NCBI GenBank assembly: GCA_900553245.1
Contig: USCP01000069.1
Coordinates: 1-8,841, forward strand
From: an uncultured Peptococcaceae bacterium
GTDB lineage: Bacteria > Bacillota > Peptococcia > Peptococcales > Peptococcaceae
DNA length: 8,841 nucleotides
Direction: 5' to 3'
This document shows positions 1 through 6,083 of this stretch, in pieces; position 1 is the stretch's first letter; the number at the start of each line of letters is the position of its first letter. Under the pieces are notes generated by a model. The model saw only the letters and a list, made by a program, of their open reading frames with translations, did no database searches and had not been told where the DNA came from. The position numbers and the translations under genes were made by a program.

Positions 1-360
1 TTGTCCGCAAAGAGTTGCGAAGAACTCTTGAACCTTGATGCAAAGAGTTTCCCAATGGGCGGCGCCACTGTTCGCATTGCGCAAGTAAATACCGTCGATG
101 AGAGTGACGTATTGGCACGTAAGGCAGAACTCGAAGCGCTTATGCAAGATGTCAGTGCAAAGGAAGGTTACGACCTCTTTGTGCTTCTTATTACCAACAT
201 CCTTGATAGCAACTCTACTGCGATGGTTTGCGGCGGCGAAGCAGCAAAGGTTGAAATGGCATTTGGTGTGAAAGTGGAAGACGGTTTGGCAGCACTTGCC
301 GGCGTTGTTTCTCGCAAAAAGCAAGTGGTTCCACCACTCACCAAAGCATTCGAAGGCTAA
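1..360 (+). CDS. ppaC: Manganese-dependent inorganic pyrophosphatase, C-terminal part (5' truncated)
   Basis: The reading frame is open from base 1, so this is the last 119 residues of a longer protein (the family is about 310 residues). The TTG at base 1 is an internal codon, not a start. The fragment is the DHHA2 domain of family II pyrophosphatases, which hydrolyse pyrophosphate to phosphate in the cytoplasm and pull biosynthetic reactions forward. The telling motifs are IAQVNTVD (residues 26-33 of the fragment), the LLITNILDSNS segment (62-72), the GGEAAKVE helix (78-85) and the C-terminal SRKKQVVPPL (104-113), whose Arg-Lys pair binds substrate in this family. The N-terminal DHH domain with the Mn ligands lies outside the window. 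One small deviation is Asn where homologues usually have Asp before ILD. A terminator follows 10 nt after the stop. Confidence 0.93.
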   Translation: MSAKSCEELLNLDAKSFPMGGATVRIAQVNTVDESDVLARKAELEALMQDVSAKEGYDLFVLLITNILDSNSTAMVCGGEAAKVEMAFGVKVEDGLAALAGVVSRKKQVVPPLTKAFEG

Positions 361-370
361 TTTGATTTTG

Positions 371-406
371 ACAGACCGCCATAGTGCGGTCTGTTTTTTG
401 TTTTTT
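371..406 (+). terminator. Rho-independent terminator after ppaC
   Basis: A perfect 9-bp stem (ACAGACCGC at 371-379 with GCGGTCTGT at 386-394) encloses a 6-nt loop. A long T-rich tract, interrupted once by G, follows to about 406. The fumarase ribosome binding site begins only about 6 nt later, so the terminator sits directly in front of the next gene. Confidence 0.9.
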
Positions 407-422
407 AGAGTGGAGGGTAGAA

Positions 423-1283
423 ATGAAAACATTAGATGTAAAGAAAATTACAGAAACCATCCGTCGCATGACGGTGGAGGTGAATACCGACCTACCGAAA
501 GATGTGGAGCAAGCGCTGGTAGAAGGTCGTGCAAAGGAAGAATCTCCTTTTGGACAGTATTGCTTGGACCAAATTCTTGCCAATGCAACACTCGCACGTT
601 GTGAAAAGCAAGCCATGTGCCAAGATACCGGTACCATGGTGGTATATTTGAATATTGGCCAGGATTTACACCTCGTAGGCGGCGATTTAACCGAAGCGGT
701 TCATGAAGGGGTACGCTTGGGCTATGATGAAGGATATCTTCGCCGCAGTATGGTAGAAGAACCGGTTTTTGACCGTATCAATACCGGTGATAATACCCCT
801 GCCGTCATCCACATTAACATTGTGCCTGGGGATCAATTGGAACTGACCTTGATGCCAAAGGGCGGTGGTGCGGAAAATATGGGGGCACTCGGGATGCTCA
901 AACCAACTGCAGGTAAAGACGGTGTAGTGGATTTTGTTGTCGATGCGGTTTCACGTGCCGGTGGGAATCCTTGTCCGCCGATTATTGTTGGCGTAGGGAT
1001 TGGCGGTACCATGGAAAAAGCCACCGAAATTGCAAAAGAAGCCTTAGCGCGTCCAATTGGCTCTCACCATGCAGACCCACGCTATGCCGATATGGAAGCC
1101 GAAATTCTTGAAAAAGTGAATAAGCTCGGTATTGGGCCGCAAGGGTTGGGTGGTCGTGTGACTGCGTTAGCGGTGCATGTAAACACGCATCCTTGTCATA
1201 TCGCATCCTTGCCGGTGGCAGTAAATATTAACTGCCACGCAGCGCGACATATGAGCACAGTGCTTGAAGGGGAGGAAATGTAA
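423..1283 (+). CDS. Class I fumarate hydratase, alpha subunit (Fe-S, TtdA/FumA N-terminal type)
   Basis: This 286-residue protein is the iron-sulfur subunit of a two-subunit, oxygen-sensitive fumarase, which interconverts fumarate and malate; together with the beta subunit it equals one FumA-type chain. Three cysteines sit where the 4Fe-4S ligands are expected: C66 in CQDTG, C184 in NPCPP and C271 in NCHAARH, with spacing close to characterised class I fumarases. Other family motifs are KGGGAEN (146-152) and GIGGTMEKA (192-200). I chose ATG 423 because GGAGG at 412-416 lies 6 nt upstream. The longer frame from 384 would start inside the ppaC terminator. The stop is 2 nt before the beta-subunit start, so the pair is coupled. 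L-tartrate dehydratase and other class I hydro-lyases share this fold, so substrate is inferred from how widespread fumarase is. There is no room for a promoter between the upstream terminator and this gene. Confidence 0.9.
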   Translation: MKTLDVKKITETIRRMTVEVNTDLPKDVEQALVEGRAKEESPFGQYCLDQILANATLARCEKQAMCQDTGTMVVYLNIGQDLHLVGGDLTEAVHEGVRLGYDEGYLRRSMVEEPVFDRINTGDNTPAVIHINIVPGDQLELTLMPKGGGAENMGALGMLKPTAGKDGVVDFVVDAVSRAGGNPCPPIIVGVGIGGTMEKATEIAKEALARPIGSHHADPRYADMEAEILEKVNKLGIGPQGLGGRVTALAVHVNTHPCHIASLPVAVNINCHAARHMSTVLEGEEM

Positions 1284-1285
1284 CA

Positions 1286-1825
1286 ATGGAAAAAAAAGTA
1301 CAAGTTCCGTTTAACGCAGAGACGCTTGCGGATTTGCGTGCCGGTGATACGGTGATGCTTTCCGGTGTCATCTATACTTCTCGTGATAAGGCACATAAGC
1401 GCATGGTGGAAACACTAGATCAAGGTGAAGCCCTTCCGGTGGATTGGAACAATCAACTTATTTACTATGCCGGCCCAACTCCGGCAAAACCTGGACAAGC
1501 CATTGGCTCCTCTAGCCGTATGGATGTGTTTGCACCACGCTTAATGGATGAAGCAGGTCTAAAAGGGATGCTTGGCAAAGGACCTCGTAGCCAAGCTGTT
1601 ATAGATGCGATTATTCGTAACGGTGCCGTTTATATGGTTGCCATCGGTGGGACCGGTGCGGCCATTTCTAAGAGTGTCAAAAAAGCAGAAGTGATTGCTT
1701 ACGATGATCTTGGCACCGAAGCCATTCGTCGCTTGGAAATTGAAAATCTGGCGGCAATTGTAGCGATTGACGCTCAAGGTGGGAATTTGTTTGAAACCGG
1801 ACGTGCACAGTACGCACAAGACTAA
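1286..1825 (+). CDS. Class I fumarate hydratase, beta subunit (TtdB/FumA C-terminal type)
   Basis: This 179-residue protein matches the C-terminal half of class I fumarases and forms the other part of the active site. Visible motifs are TSRDKAHKR (31-39; family-typical position of the substrate-contacting Arg and His), YAGPTP (61-66), SSSRMD (75-80), LGKGP (96-100), AIGGTGA (119-125) and DLGTEAIRRLEI (141-152). Length is normal for a stand-alone beta subunit. The ribosome site GGGGAGG (about 1269-1275) overlaps the end of the alpha gene, and only 2 nt separate the two genes, consistent with equal synthesis. A strong terminator follows at once, closing the transcription unit. As with the alpha subunit, fumarase versus tartrate dehydratase cannot be settled by eye; fumarase is more likely. 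Confidence 0.9.
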   Translation: MEKKVQVPFNAETLADLRAGDTVMLSGVIYTSRDKAHKRMVETLDQGEALPVDWNNQLIYYAGPTPAKPGQAIGSSSRMDVFAPRLMDEAGLKGMLGKGPRSQAVIDAIIRNGAVYMVAIGGTGAAISKSVKKAEVIAYDDLGTEAIRRLEIENLAAIVAIDAQGGNLFETGRAQYAQD

Positions 1826-1827
1826 AC

Positions 1828-1859
1828 AAAAAAGACGTTGCTTTTGCAACGTCTTTTTT
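1828..1859 (+). terminator. Rho-independent terminator after the fumarase genes, probably bidirectional
   Basis: A perfect 14-bp inverted repeat (1828-1841 with 1846-1859) encloses a TTTT loop. The core is GACGTTGC/GCAACGTC flanked by A6 on the left and T6 on the right. The A-tract on one side and T-tract on the other would allow termination from either direction. Confidence 0.93.
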
Positions 1860-2210
1860 GTTCAAATGCTCACTGTGCACAAGATGGAAATTGTCTAGTA
1901 AAAATATGACAATGAAAAATGCGGCTTATGGGTGGAAGACAAGAAATGGCAGACTGATATTATCTTGAAAGGCTTAAAAAAGTGGATAATTATGCGGTTT
2001 TAACAATTTTGAAGAATGAATTGATAACATTTAAATTAACAAAAAATATAAATTGATAAATTTTTGGACAATATATGGCTTAAAGTCTTATAAAAAACGA
2101 TGTCTACCATATTTCGATGAAAAAGTCTAGTGAATAACACGCTGAAAATGATAATAAATAACAAAGGTGGTCGTTATATCTATTGTAAATCAAAAAACTT
2201 TAGAATTTTA
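1860..2210. other. AT-rich non-coding region between the fumarase and ABC operons
   Basis: About 350 bases with no convincing gene in any frame. The longest ATG frames I could follow by hand are about 20 codons and lack ribosome sites. Features seen: a weak hairpin ATTGTC...GACAAT (1890-1895 with 1908-1913), two copies of AATTGATAA (2019-2027 and 2051-2059), and a Fur-box-like 19-mer at 2144-2162 (15 of 19 matches to the classical consensus). None is strong enough to call. The region is markedly more AT-rich than the genes around it. Confidence 0.6.
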
Positions 2211-2238
2211 TTGACAATTGACTAGTGTAAGCTATAAT
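2211..2238 (+). promoter_or_regulatory. Sigma-A (sigma-70 type) promoter of the ABC transporter operon
   Basis: Perfect -35 TTGACA (2211-2216) and perfect -10 TATAAT (2233-2238) are separated by 16 bp, within the accepted 16-18 bp range. Both hexamers matching consensus in one place is rare and implies a strong basal promoter. Transcription would start near 2245 and leave a leader of about 144 nt before the first ATG. A second TATAAT at 2359-2364 has no recognisable -35 at proper spacing. Confidence 0.88.
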
Positions 2239-2274
2239 TAAACACAAGGGAACGATAAACAACCCTAATGGAAC

Positions 2275-2294
2275 TATAAATCGATTGATTTATA
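2275..2294. repeat. Palindrome 1 of the ABC operon leader (8-bp arms)
   Basis: A perfect inverted repeat, TATAAATC (2275-2282), spacer GATT, GATTTATA (2287-2294), lying about 30 nt after the predicted transcription start. It could be an operator for a dimeric regulator binding DNA, or an RNA hairpin with a tetraloop. The arm ATAAATC/GATTTAT recurs in the next palindrome. Confidence 0.6.
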
Positions 2295-2299
2295 TATGT

Positions 2300-2316
2300 A
2301 ATAAATCTGATTTATT
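2300..2316. repeat. Palindrome 2 of the ABC operon leader, same arms as palindrome 1
   Basis: AATAAATC (2300-2307), T, GATTTATT (2309-2316): 8-bp arms with a single central base. The seven-base arm ATAAATC/GATTTAT is identical to palindrome 1. The two centres are about 23-24 bp apart, roughly two helical turns, which suits two operators on one DNA face. As RNA, left and right arms of the two elements could also pair with each other. Confidence 0.6.
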
Positions 2317-2388
2317 CATTGGCTGTTTGTCGGATAATGACCGTAGCACTAATTATTCTATAATACGAAAAAGAATGGAAGTGGGCGT

Positions 2389-3141
2389 ATGGGAGAAGAC
2401 ACGAGAAAAGACAAAGTTGTTGTTGAAGGTCTGACAAAACGTTTTGGCGATTTGTTGGTTTTGAATGACATCAACTTCACCGTAAAACAAGGGGAATTCC
2501 TAGTAATTGTAGGTCCTACTGGTTGCGGGAAGACAACATTCTTGAACCTGCTGTCAACGTTGTATGTTCCTTCTGAAGGTTCCATCCTTATTGACGGAGA
2601 ACCGGCAGACCCTAAAAAACACAACATCTCGTTTGTGTTCCAAGAACCATCTTGCTTACCATGGCGTACTGTAAAAGAAAACATCGCCTATGGGATGGAA
2701 ATCAAGAAATGGCCAAAGGACCAAATCGAGAAAAAGGCACAAGAAGTAATGGAAATTGTAGGGCTAACTCAAACTCAGGATCTCTATCCTGCACAAATTT
2801 CCTCCAGTATGGAACAGCGTGTAGCGATTGCGAGAGCCTTTGCGGTTAACCCGGACTTGTTGCTTATGGACGAACCTTATGGGCAATTGGACGTAAAGCT
2901 CCGTTTCTATTTGGAAGACGAATTGGTTCGTATCTGGCAAGAGTTCCATAACACCGTTATTTTTATTACTCACAACGTTGAAGAAGCTGTTTACATCGCA
3001 GAGCGTATCCTTGTTTTGACAAATAAGCCAACAACGATTAAGGAATCTATTCCAATTGATTTGCCAAGACCTCGTAATGCTCTTTCTGATGAGTTCGTAG
3101 AATTACGTAACTATGTTACCGATGCGATTAAGTGGTGGTAA
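2389..3141 (+). CDS. ABC transporter ATP-binding protein 1 (SsuB/TauB type), degenerate signature motif
   Basis: This 250-residue cytoplasmic ATPase drives a nitrate/sulfonate/taurine-type importer. Walker A is GPTGCGKTT (42-50), the Q-loop glutamine is Q85 in VFQEP, Walker B is LLLMDEP (157-163, catalytic E162), the D-loop is YGQLD (164-168) and the switch histidine is H195 in ITHNVEEA. The C-terminal IDLPRPRN segment (223-230) is typical of this subfamily. The odd feature is the ABC signature, normally LSGGM/Q: it reads ISSSM (137-141), with both glycines replaced by serine. The following EQRVAIARA is normal. It is the first gene after the promoter. ATG 2389 is the only reasonable start; its ribosome site is weak (GGAAG at 2377-2381). 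It probably pairs with ATPase 2 at 6059, whose deviations are complementary. Confidence 0.93.
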   Translation: MGEDTRKDKVVVEGLTKRFGDLLVLNDINFTVKQGEFLVIVGPTGCGKTTFLNLLSTLYVPSEGSILIDGEPADPKKHNISFVFQEPSCLPWRTVKENIAYGMEIKKWPKDQIEKKAQEVMEIVGLTQTQDLYPAQISSSMEQRVAIARAFAVNPDLLLMDEPYGQLDVKLRFYLEDELVRIWQEFHNTVIFITHNVEEAVYIAERILVLTNKPTTIKESIPIDLPRPRNALSDEFVELRNYVTDAIKWW

Positions 3142-3183
3142 GAAATTAATCGCAAAAAATAAAAAAACAAAAAGGTAAGATTG

Positions 3184-3190
3184 AAGGGAG
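3184..3190 (+). promoter_or_regulatory. Ribosome binding site deciding the start of the binding protein gene
   Basis: AAGGGAG at 3184-3190 is 10 nt before ATG 3201 but only 1 nt before an in-frame GTG at 3192. The GTG is therefore too close, and ATG 3201 is the start. Starting there also gives a clean lipoprotein signal peptide beginning MKRHKK. Confidence 0.75.
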
Positions 3191-3200
3191 TGTGTTTCTA

Positions 3201-4304
3201 ATGAAACGTCACAAGAAAACATGGAGAGCGGCAACAGCGGTCGTGCTCTCAGTTGCAATGCTCGGTACTCTCGCAGGCTGCGGTGGCGGCGGTGGCGGTG
3301 GTTCCGCTTCTGGTGAAGGCGATGTCCTTTCTGTTGAAGGCGGGTTCCAAGGCCAAATCGATGCATGGTCCGCTTATTATGCAACCAACACTGATCCATC
3401 CATCCAAGAAAAATACGGCATTGATATGAAGATGCAATATTTTGACTCTGGGATGCCTATGGTACAAACTGTTCCGGCTAACCAACTTGCAATTATGAGT
3501 AACGGGTCTGTACCTACTCTGATGAGTGCTCTTCGTTATGATACTCCAATTGTTGGTATTTCCTCAAACGAATCTCGCGCGAACGCAGTGTTGGCTCGTC
3601 CTGATGACAACGTATTCAAAACTAAAAATGAAAACGGTACTTTCGGTAGCGCAGCAGACCTTAAGGGCAAAACCATTTTGACCACTACCGTATCTACCGG
3701 GACCTATACTTTATCTAAGTATCTTGAATCCCTCGGTTTGACCGAAGCGGATGTTACCGTTAAGAACCTTGAACAAGCTCAAGCAATCGCTGCATTTGAA
3801 AGTGGCGAAGGTGACTACCTCGTTCTTTGGGCACCATTCCTCTACACCGGTTATGAAAAAGGCTGGAAGGAAGTTGCAAACGCTGAACAAGTTGGTGCAG
3901 AATGCTTGATGCTTTGGGTAGCAGACCCTAAACTCGCGAAGGAAGACCCAGAAGCAGTTGCAAGATTGTTGGCAATGGTTGACGAAGGTGCTACCAAGTT
4001 TAACAAAGACGGCAAAAAATTAGCTCCTGAAATTTCTGCTTTCTTTACTGATTGGGCGGCAATGAACGTTAGTGAAGACGACGCTGCACTTGATATCGAA
4101 TCTCACGATATCTACTCTTTGGAAGATCAGCTTAAGATGATGGAAAGCGGCGAGCTTTTGAAGGCTATGCAAGGCACTGCAGCTTACTTTGAAGGTCAAG
4201 GCAAGTATACCCCTGAAGATGTAAAGAAACTCGAAGAAAAGGGTTACTGCATCGATTCCTCCTTCCTCGAAAAGGCTATTGAAGTAAGAGACGCAAAAGC
4301 GTAA
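3201..4304 (+). CDS. ABC transporter substrate-binding lipoprotein (NMT1/SsuA/TauA-like)
   Basis: A 367-residue solute receptor that should be tethered outside the cytoplasmic membrane and deliver ligand to the permeases. The signal peptide has a basic start (MKRHKKTWR), a hydrophobic core (about 10-23) and a lipobox LAGC with the lipidated Cys at 27. Seven glycines (28-34) and a small Ser/Gly/Glu stretch then form a flexible tether. The body looks like the periplasmic-binding-protein type II fold of the nitrate/sulfonate/thiamine-pyrimidine group: DSGMPMVQTV near residue 82, SVPTLMSALRYDTPIVGI (103-120), a DLKGKTI segment (153-159) followed by STGTYTLSKYLESLGL (165-180), and an AFESGEGDYLVLWAPF stretch (198-213). 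Ligand is unknown; no biosynthetic or catabolic gene nearby helps. It sits between ATPase 1 and the permeases and is followed by a stable hairpin, which fits the usual excess of binding protein over membrane subunits. Confidence 0.88.
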   Translation: MKRHKKTWRAATAVVLSVAMLGTLAGCGGGGGGGSASGEGDVLSVEGGFQGQIDAWSAYYATNTDPSIQEKYGIDMKMQYFDSGMPMVQTVPANQLAIMSNGSVPTLMSALRYDTPIVGISSNESRANAVLARPDDNVFKTKNENGTFGSAADLKGKTILTTTVSTGTYTLSKYLESLGLTEADVTVKNLEQAQAIAAFESGEGDYLVLWAPFLYTGYEKGWKEVANAEQVGAECLMLWVADPKLAKEDPEAVARLLAMVDEGATKFNKDGKKLAPEISAFFTDWAAMNVSEDDAALDIESHDIYSLEDQLKMMESGELLKAMQGTAAYFEGQGKYTPEDVKKLEEKGYCIDSSFLEKAIEVRDAKA

Positions 4305-4332
4305 TAAGCTAAATAAGTAATTTTGTTGAACT

Positions 4333-4363
4333 GGAGGGGGTTGCGGATCAAGCATCCCCCTTC
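4333..4363 (+). terminator. Intercistronic GC-rich hairpin after the binding protein gene (leaky terminator or mRNA stabiliser)
   Basis: GGAGGGGG (4333-4340) pairs with CCCCCTTC (4356-4363, one G-U pair). A single T-T mismatch separates this from an inner TGC/GCA, closing on a 7-nt loop. The 3' flank TTGTACTTT is a poor U-tract, so full termination is unlikely. It lies in the 139-nt gap between the binding protein and permease 1. Hairpins at this place in binding-protein operons typically protect the upstream mRNA or reduce read-through. A weak promoter downstream (TTGAAT at 4393-4398) cannot be excluded. Confidence 0.6.
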
Positions 4364-4443
4364 TTGTACTTTAGAAAGACATTTCTCTTTACTTGAATTT
4401 ATTACACTGAGGATAAGAATACACTCAATGGAGGTGTAATTAT

Positions 4444-5253
4444 ATGGCTAGTGCGAAAAAGTTGAAACGCACGGAGCGAAAGCAGAGTACTTATTTAGCT
4501 ATTTCTACAATCTCCGTTATCGCGTTTCTGGTTTTTTGGGAATTAATTGTAAAATTTGAAGTGGTGAGTCCGCACTTGTTGGCGTCACCAACTCAGGTTA
4601 TATCGCTATTTATTGATAAGTTATCCAATCCGAATCCGGACGGGACAATCATTTGGGGCCATATCGCTTTGAGTTTGGAAGAAGCGGTTGTTGGTTATGT
4701 GCTTGCACTGTTGATTGGTATTCCTCTCGGCCTCGCAATGGGCTGGTTCTCTACCTTTGACGGTCTTGTACGACCAATCTTCGAAATTGTTCGTCCTATC
4801 CCATCTGTTGCATGGATTCCTCTTTGCATCATTTGGTTTGGTACCGGTTTATTCTCTAAGGTGTTCATCATCTTTATCGGGGCGTTGGTACCGTGTGTAA
4901 TCAACTCTTGCTCCGGTGTTAAAATGACAAACCCAACTTACATCCGTATGGCGAAGACCTACGGGGCGGACAGTTGGGAAATTTTTAAAAACGTTTGCGT
5001 TCCATCTGCGTTGCCAATGGTATTCGGTGGTTTGCAAGTAGCGCTTGCGACTGCATGGACATGCTTGGTAGCAGCAGAAATGGTTGGTGCGGATGCTGGT
5101 TTGGGCTTCTTCATTGAAATGGGTCGCCGTCTCTTAATGCCAGACATGATCATCCTTGGGATGGTATTGACCGCATTGACTGGGGTTGTTATTACCATTA
5201 TTGTTGGTTTCATTGAAAAGCAGCTTGTTAAGGGCAGCAGAAAAGGTCAGTAA
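4444..5253 (+). CDS. ABC transporter permease 1 (SsuC/TauC-like)
   Basis: This 269-residue integral membrane subunit belongs to the nitrate/sulfonate/taurine permease family. After a basic cytoplasmic N-terminus (AKKLKRTERK) there are about six hydrophobic segments, near 18-37, 78-101, 119-134, 137-157, 190-212 and 235-257. The EAA-type coupling loop that contacts the ATPase is at about 169-197 (MAKTYGADSWEIFKNVCVPSALP). ATG 4444 has GGAGGTG at 4430-4436, 7 nt upstream. The gene lies 14 nt before permease 2, a paralogue sharing blocks such as SKVFIIFIGALVP, RPIFE and LLIGIPLG/ALIGIPLG. The two most likely form a heterodimeric pore. Length is normal for the family. Confidence 0.92.
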   Translation: MASAKKLKRTERKQSTYLAISTISVIAFLVFWELIVKFEVVSPHLLASPTQVISLFIDKLSNPNPDGTIIWGHIALSLEEAVVGYVLALLIGIPLGLAMGWFSTFDGLVRPIFEIVRPIPSVAWIPLCIIWFGTGLFSKVFIIFIGALVPCVINSCSGVKMTNPTYIRMAKTYGADSWEIFKNVCVPSALPMVFGGLQVALATAWTCLVAAEMVGADAGLGFFIEMGRRLLMPDMIILGMVLTALTGVVITIIVGFIEKQLVKGSRKGQ

Positions 5254-5267
5254 GGAGGTGGCGAGTT

Positions 5268-6083
5268 ATGAGTGAAACAATTTCTGAAGCTAGAGGCGGT
5301 AACGCTCTGACAAAATTCTTACGTAACAAACGTGTACTGAATGTAATTTCTATTGTGCTCTTCTTGGCCATCTGGGATTTGATTGTTGTTGTTGGTGGTT
5401 CTGCTATGATGCCACGACCAATCGAAGTGGTTACTGAGCTGATTCATATGTTCCAAAGCAAGTTGGCGGGCTATACCCTGTTAATGCATACTTGGATTAG
5501 TTTCCGCCGTGTAATGATTGCTTTCCTTTTGGCAGCCTTGATTGGTATTCCTCTTGGGGTACTCATGGGCTTTAACAAAACTGCGAATGCAATTGTTCGT
5601 CCTATCTTTGAATTCTTCAAACCAATGCCACCTATAGCATGGATTTCCATTGCAATTCTCTGGTTTGGTATTGGTGAAACCTCTAAAGTGTTCATCATCT
5701 TCATCGGTGCTTTGGTACCATTGATTTTGAACTCTTACAATGGGATTCGTCTCGTTGACCCTGAATTGTATGACTGTATCCGTAACCTTGGTGCAAGCTA
5801 TTGGCAAGAACACTGGCAAGTAACCGCACCATCTTGTATCCCAGCGATTTTTGCAGGGTTGCAGATTGCGCTTTCTAGTTCCTGGACTTGCGTAGTTGCA
5901 GCAGAATTGGTTGGTGCTCGTGAAGGCTTGGGCTTCGTTATTAACCAAGGGATGCGTATTGACAACACTGCAATGTGTATTGCAGGGATGCTCACCATCT
6001 GTCTCGTATCCTTCTTGACTTCATTTGCACTTTCCATGATTGAAAGGGGGTTATGTCCATGGACAAGAAACACGGGAATATAA
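5268..6083 (+). CDS. ABC transporter permease 2 (SsuC/TauC-like), paralogue of permease 1
   Basis: This 271-residue membrane subunit has the same architecture as permease 1: a hydrophilic N-terminus, then about six spans (near 24-43, 79-101, 120-136, 139-157, 190-212, 236-257). The EAA-type coupling loop is at about 170-199 (IRNLGASYWQEHWQVTAPSCIP). It shares SKVFIIFIGALVP (138-150) exactly with permease 1, plus the WTC.VAAE.VGA..GLGF block. The proteins are otherwise clearly diverged, so the tandem duplication is old. An excellent ribosome site (AAGGAGGTG, 5252-5259) overlaps the stop codon of permease 1 and lies 8 nt from ATG 5268. Its last 25 nt overlap the start of ATPase 2, so the two are translationally coupled. 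Confidence 0.92.
   Translation: MSETISEARGGNALTKFLRNKRVLNVISIVLFLAIWDLIVVVGGSAMMPRPIEVVTELIHMFQSKLAGYTLLMHTWISFRRVMIAFLLAALIGIPLGVLMGFNKTANAIVRPIFEFFKPMPPIAWISIAILWFGIGETSKVFIIFIGALVPLILNSYNGIRLVDPELYDCIRNLGASYWQEHWQVTAPSCIPAIFAGLQIALSSSWTCVVAAELVGAREGLGFVINQGMRIDNTAMCIAGMLTICLVSFLTSFALSMIERGLCPWTRNTGI
6044..6050 (+). promoter_or_regulatory. Ribosome binding site inside permease 2 deciding the start of ATPase 2
   Basis: AAGGGGG at 6044-6050 is 8 nt before ATG 6059 and only 2 nt before the in-frame ATG 6053. Normal spacing favours 6059 (MDKKHGN...). The pairing with anti-Shine-Dalgarno includes one G-U wobble. Confidence 0.65.

Larger units (their letters stand above)
2245..2388 (+). promoter_or_regulatory. 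Untranslated leader of the ABC operon with probable regulatory elements
   Basis: The span from the predicted transcription start to the first ATG is about 144 nt, long for a simple leader. It contains two adjacent palindromes with the same arms (listed separately) and a 3' segment reading CGGATAATGACCG. That segment slightly recalls the TPP riboswitch core, but I cannot find the other conserved TPP parts. No riboswitch class could be assigned by eye and no T-box motif is present. There is no T-tract hairpin typical of transcription attenuation. Confidence 0.5.

Noticed and set aside
366..400. Perfect TTGACA hexamer (368-373) as a promoter for the fumarase genes
   Set aside because: At 16-18 bp spacing the -10 position is TCTGTT/CTGTTT/TGTTTT, which does not resemble TATAAT. 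The hexamer overlaps the terminator stem and is probably incidental.
384..422. Upstream ATG at 384 as start of the fumarase alpha subunit
   Set aside because: It lies in the loop/stem of the ppaC terminator, has no ribosome site, and adds 13 residues not expected in the family. ATG 423 has GGAGG at ideal spacing.
1911..1973. Small ORF starting ATGACAATGAAAAATGCG in the region upstream of the ABC promoter
   Set aside because: About 20 codons, no ribosome site, AT-rich background and no recognisable motif.
2019..2059. Direct repeat AATTGATAA at 2019-2027 and 2051-2059, 32 bp apart
   Set aside because: Nine-base AT-rich repeats are expected by chance in such sequence, and there is no dyad or promoter next to them.
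2320..2350. TPP riboswitch, suggested by CGGATAATGACCGTAG
   Set aside because: Only a short core-like string is present. The CTGAGA element, the P1 closing stem and the usual GCC pairing are not found, so I did not call it.
3249..3485. Minus-strand frames over the ABC operon and other genes, such as 3249-3485 and 7594-8103
   Set aside because: They mirror well-supported plus-strand genes, lack ribosome sites and give low-complexity or Arg/His-rich products without family features.
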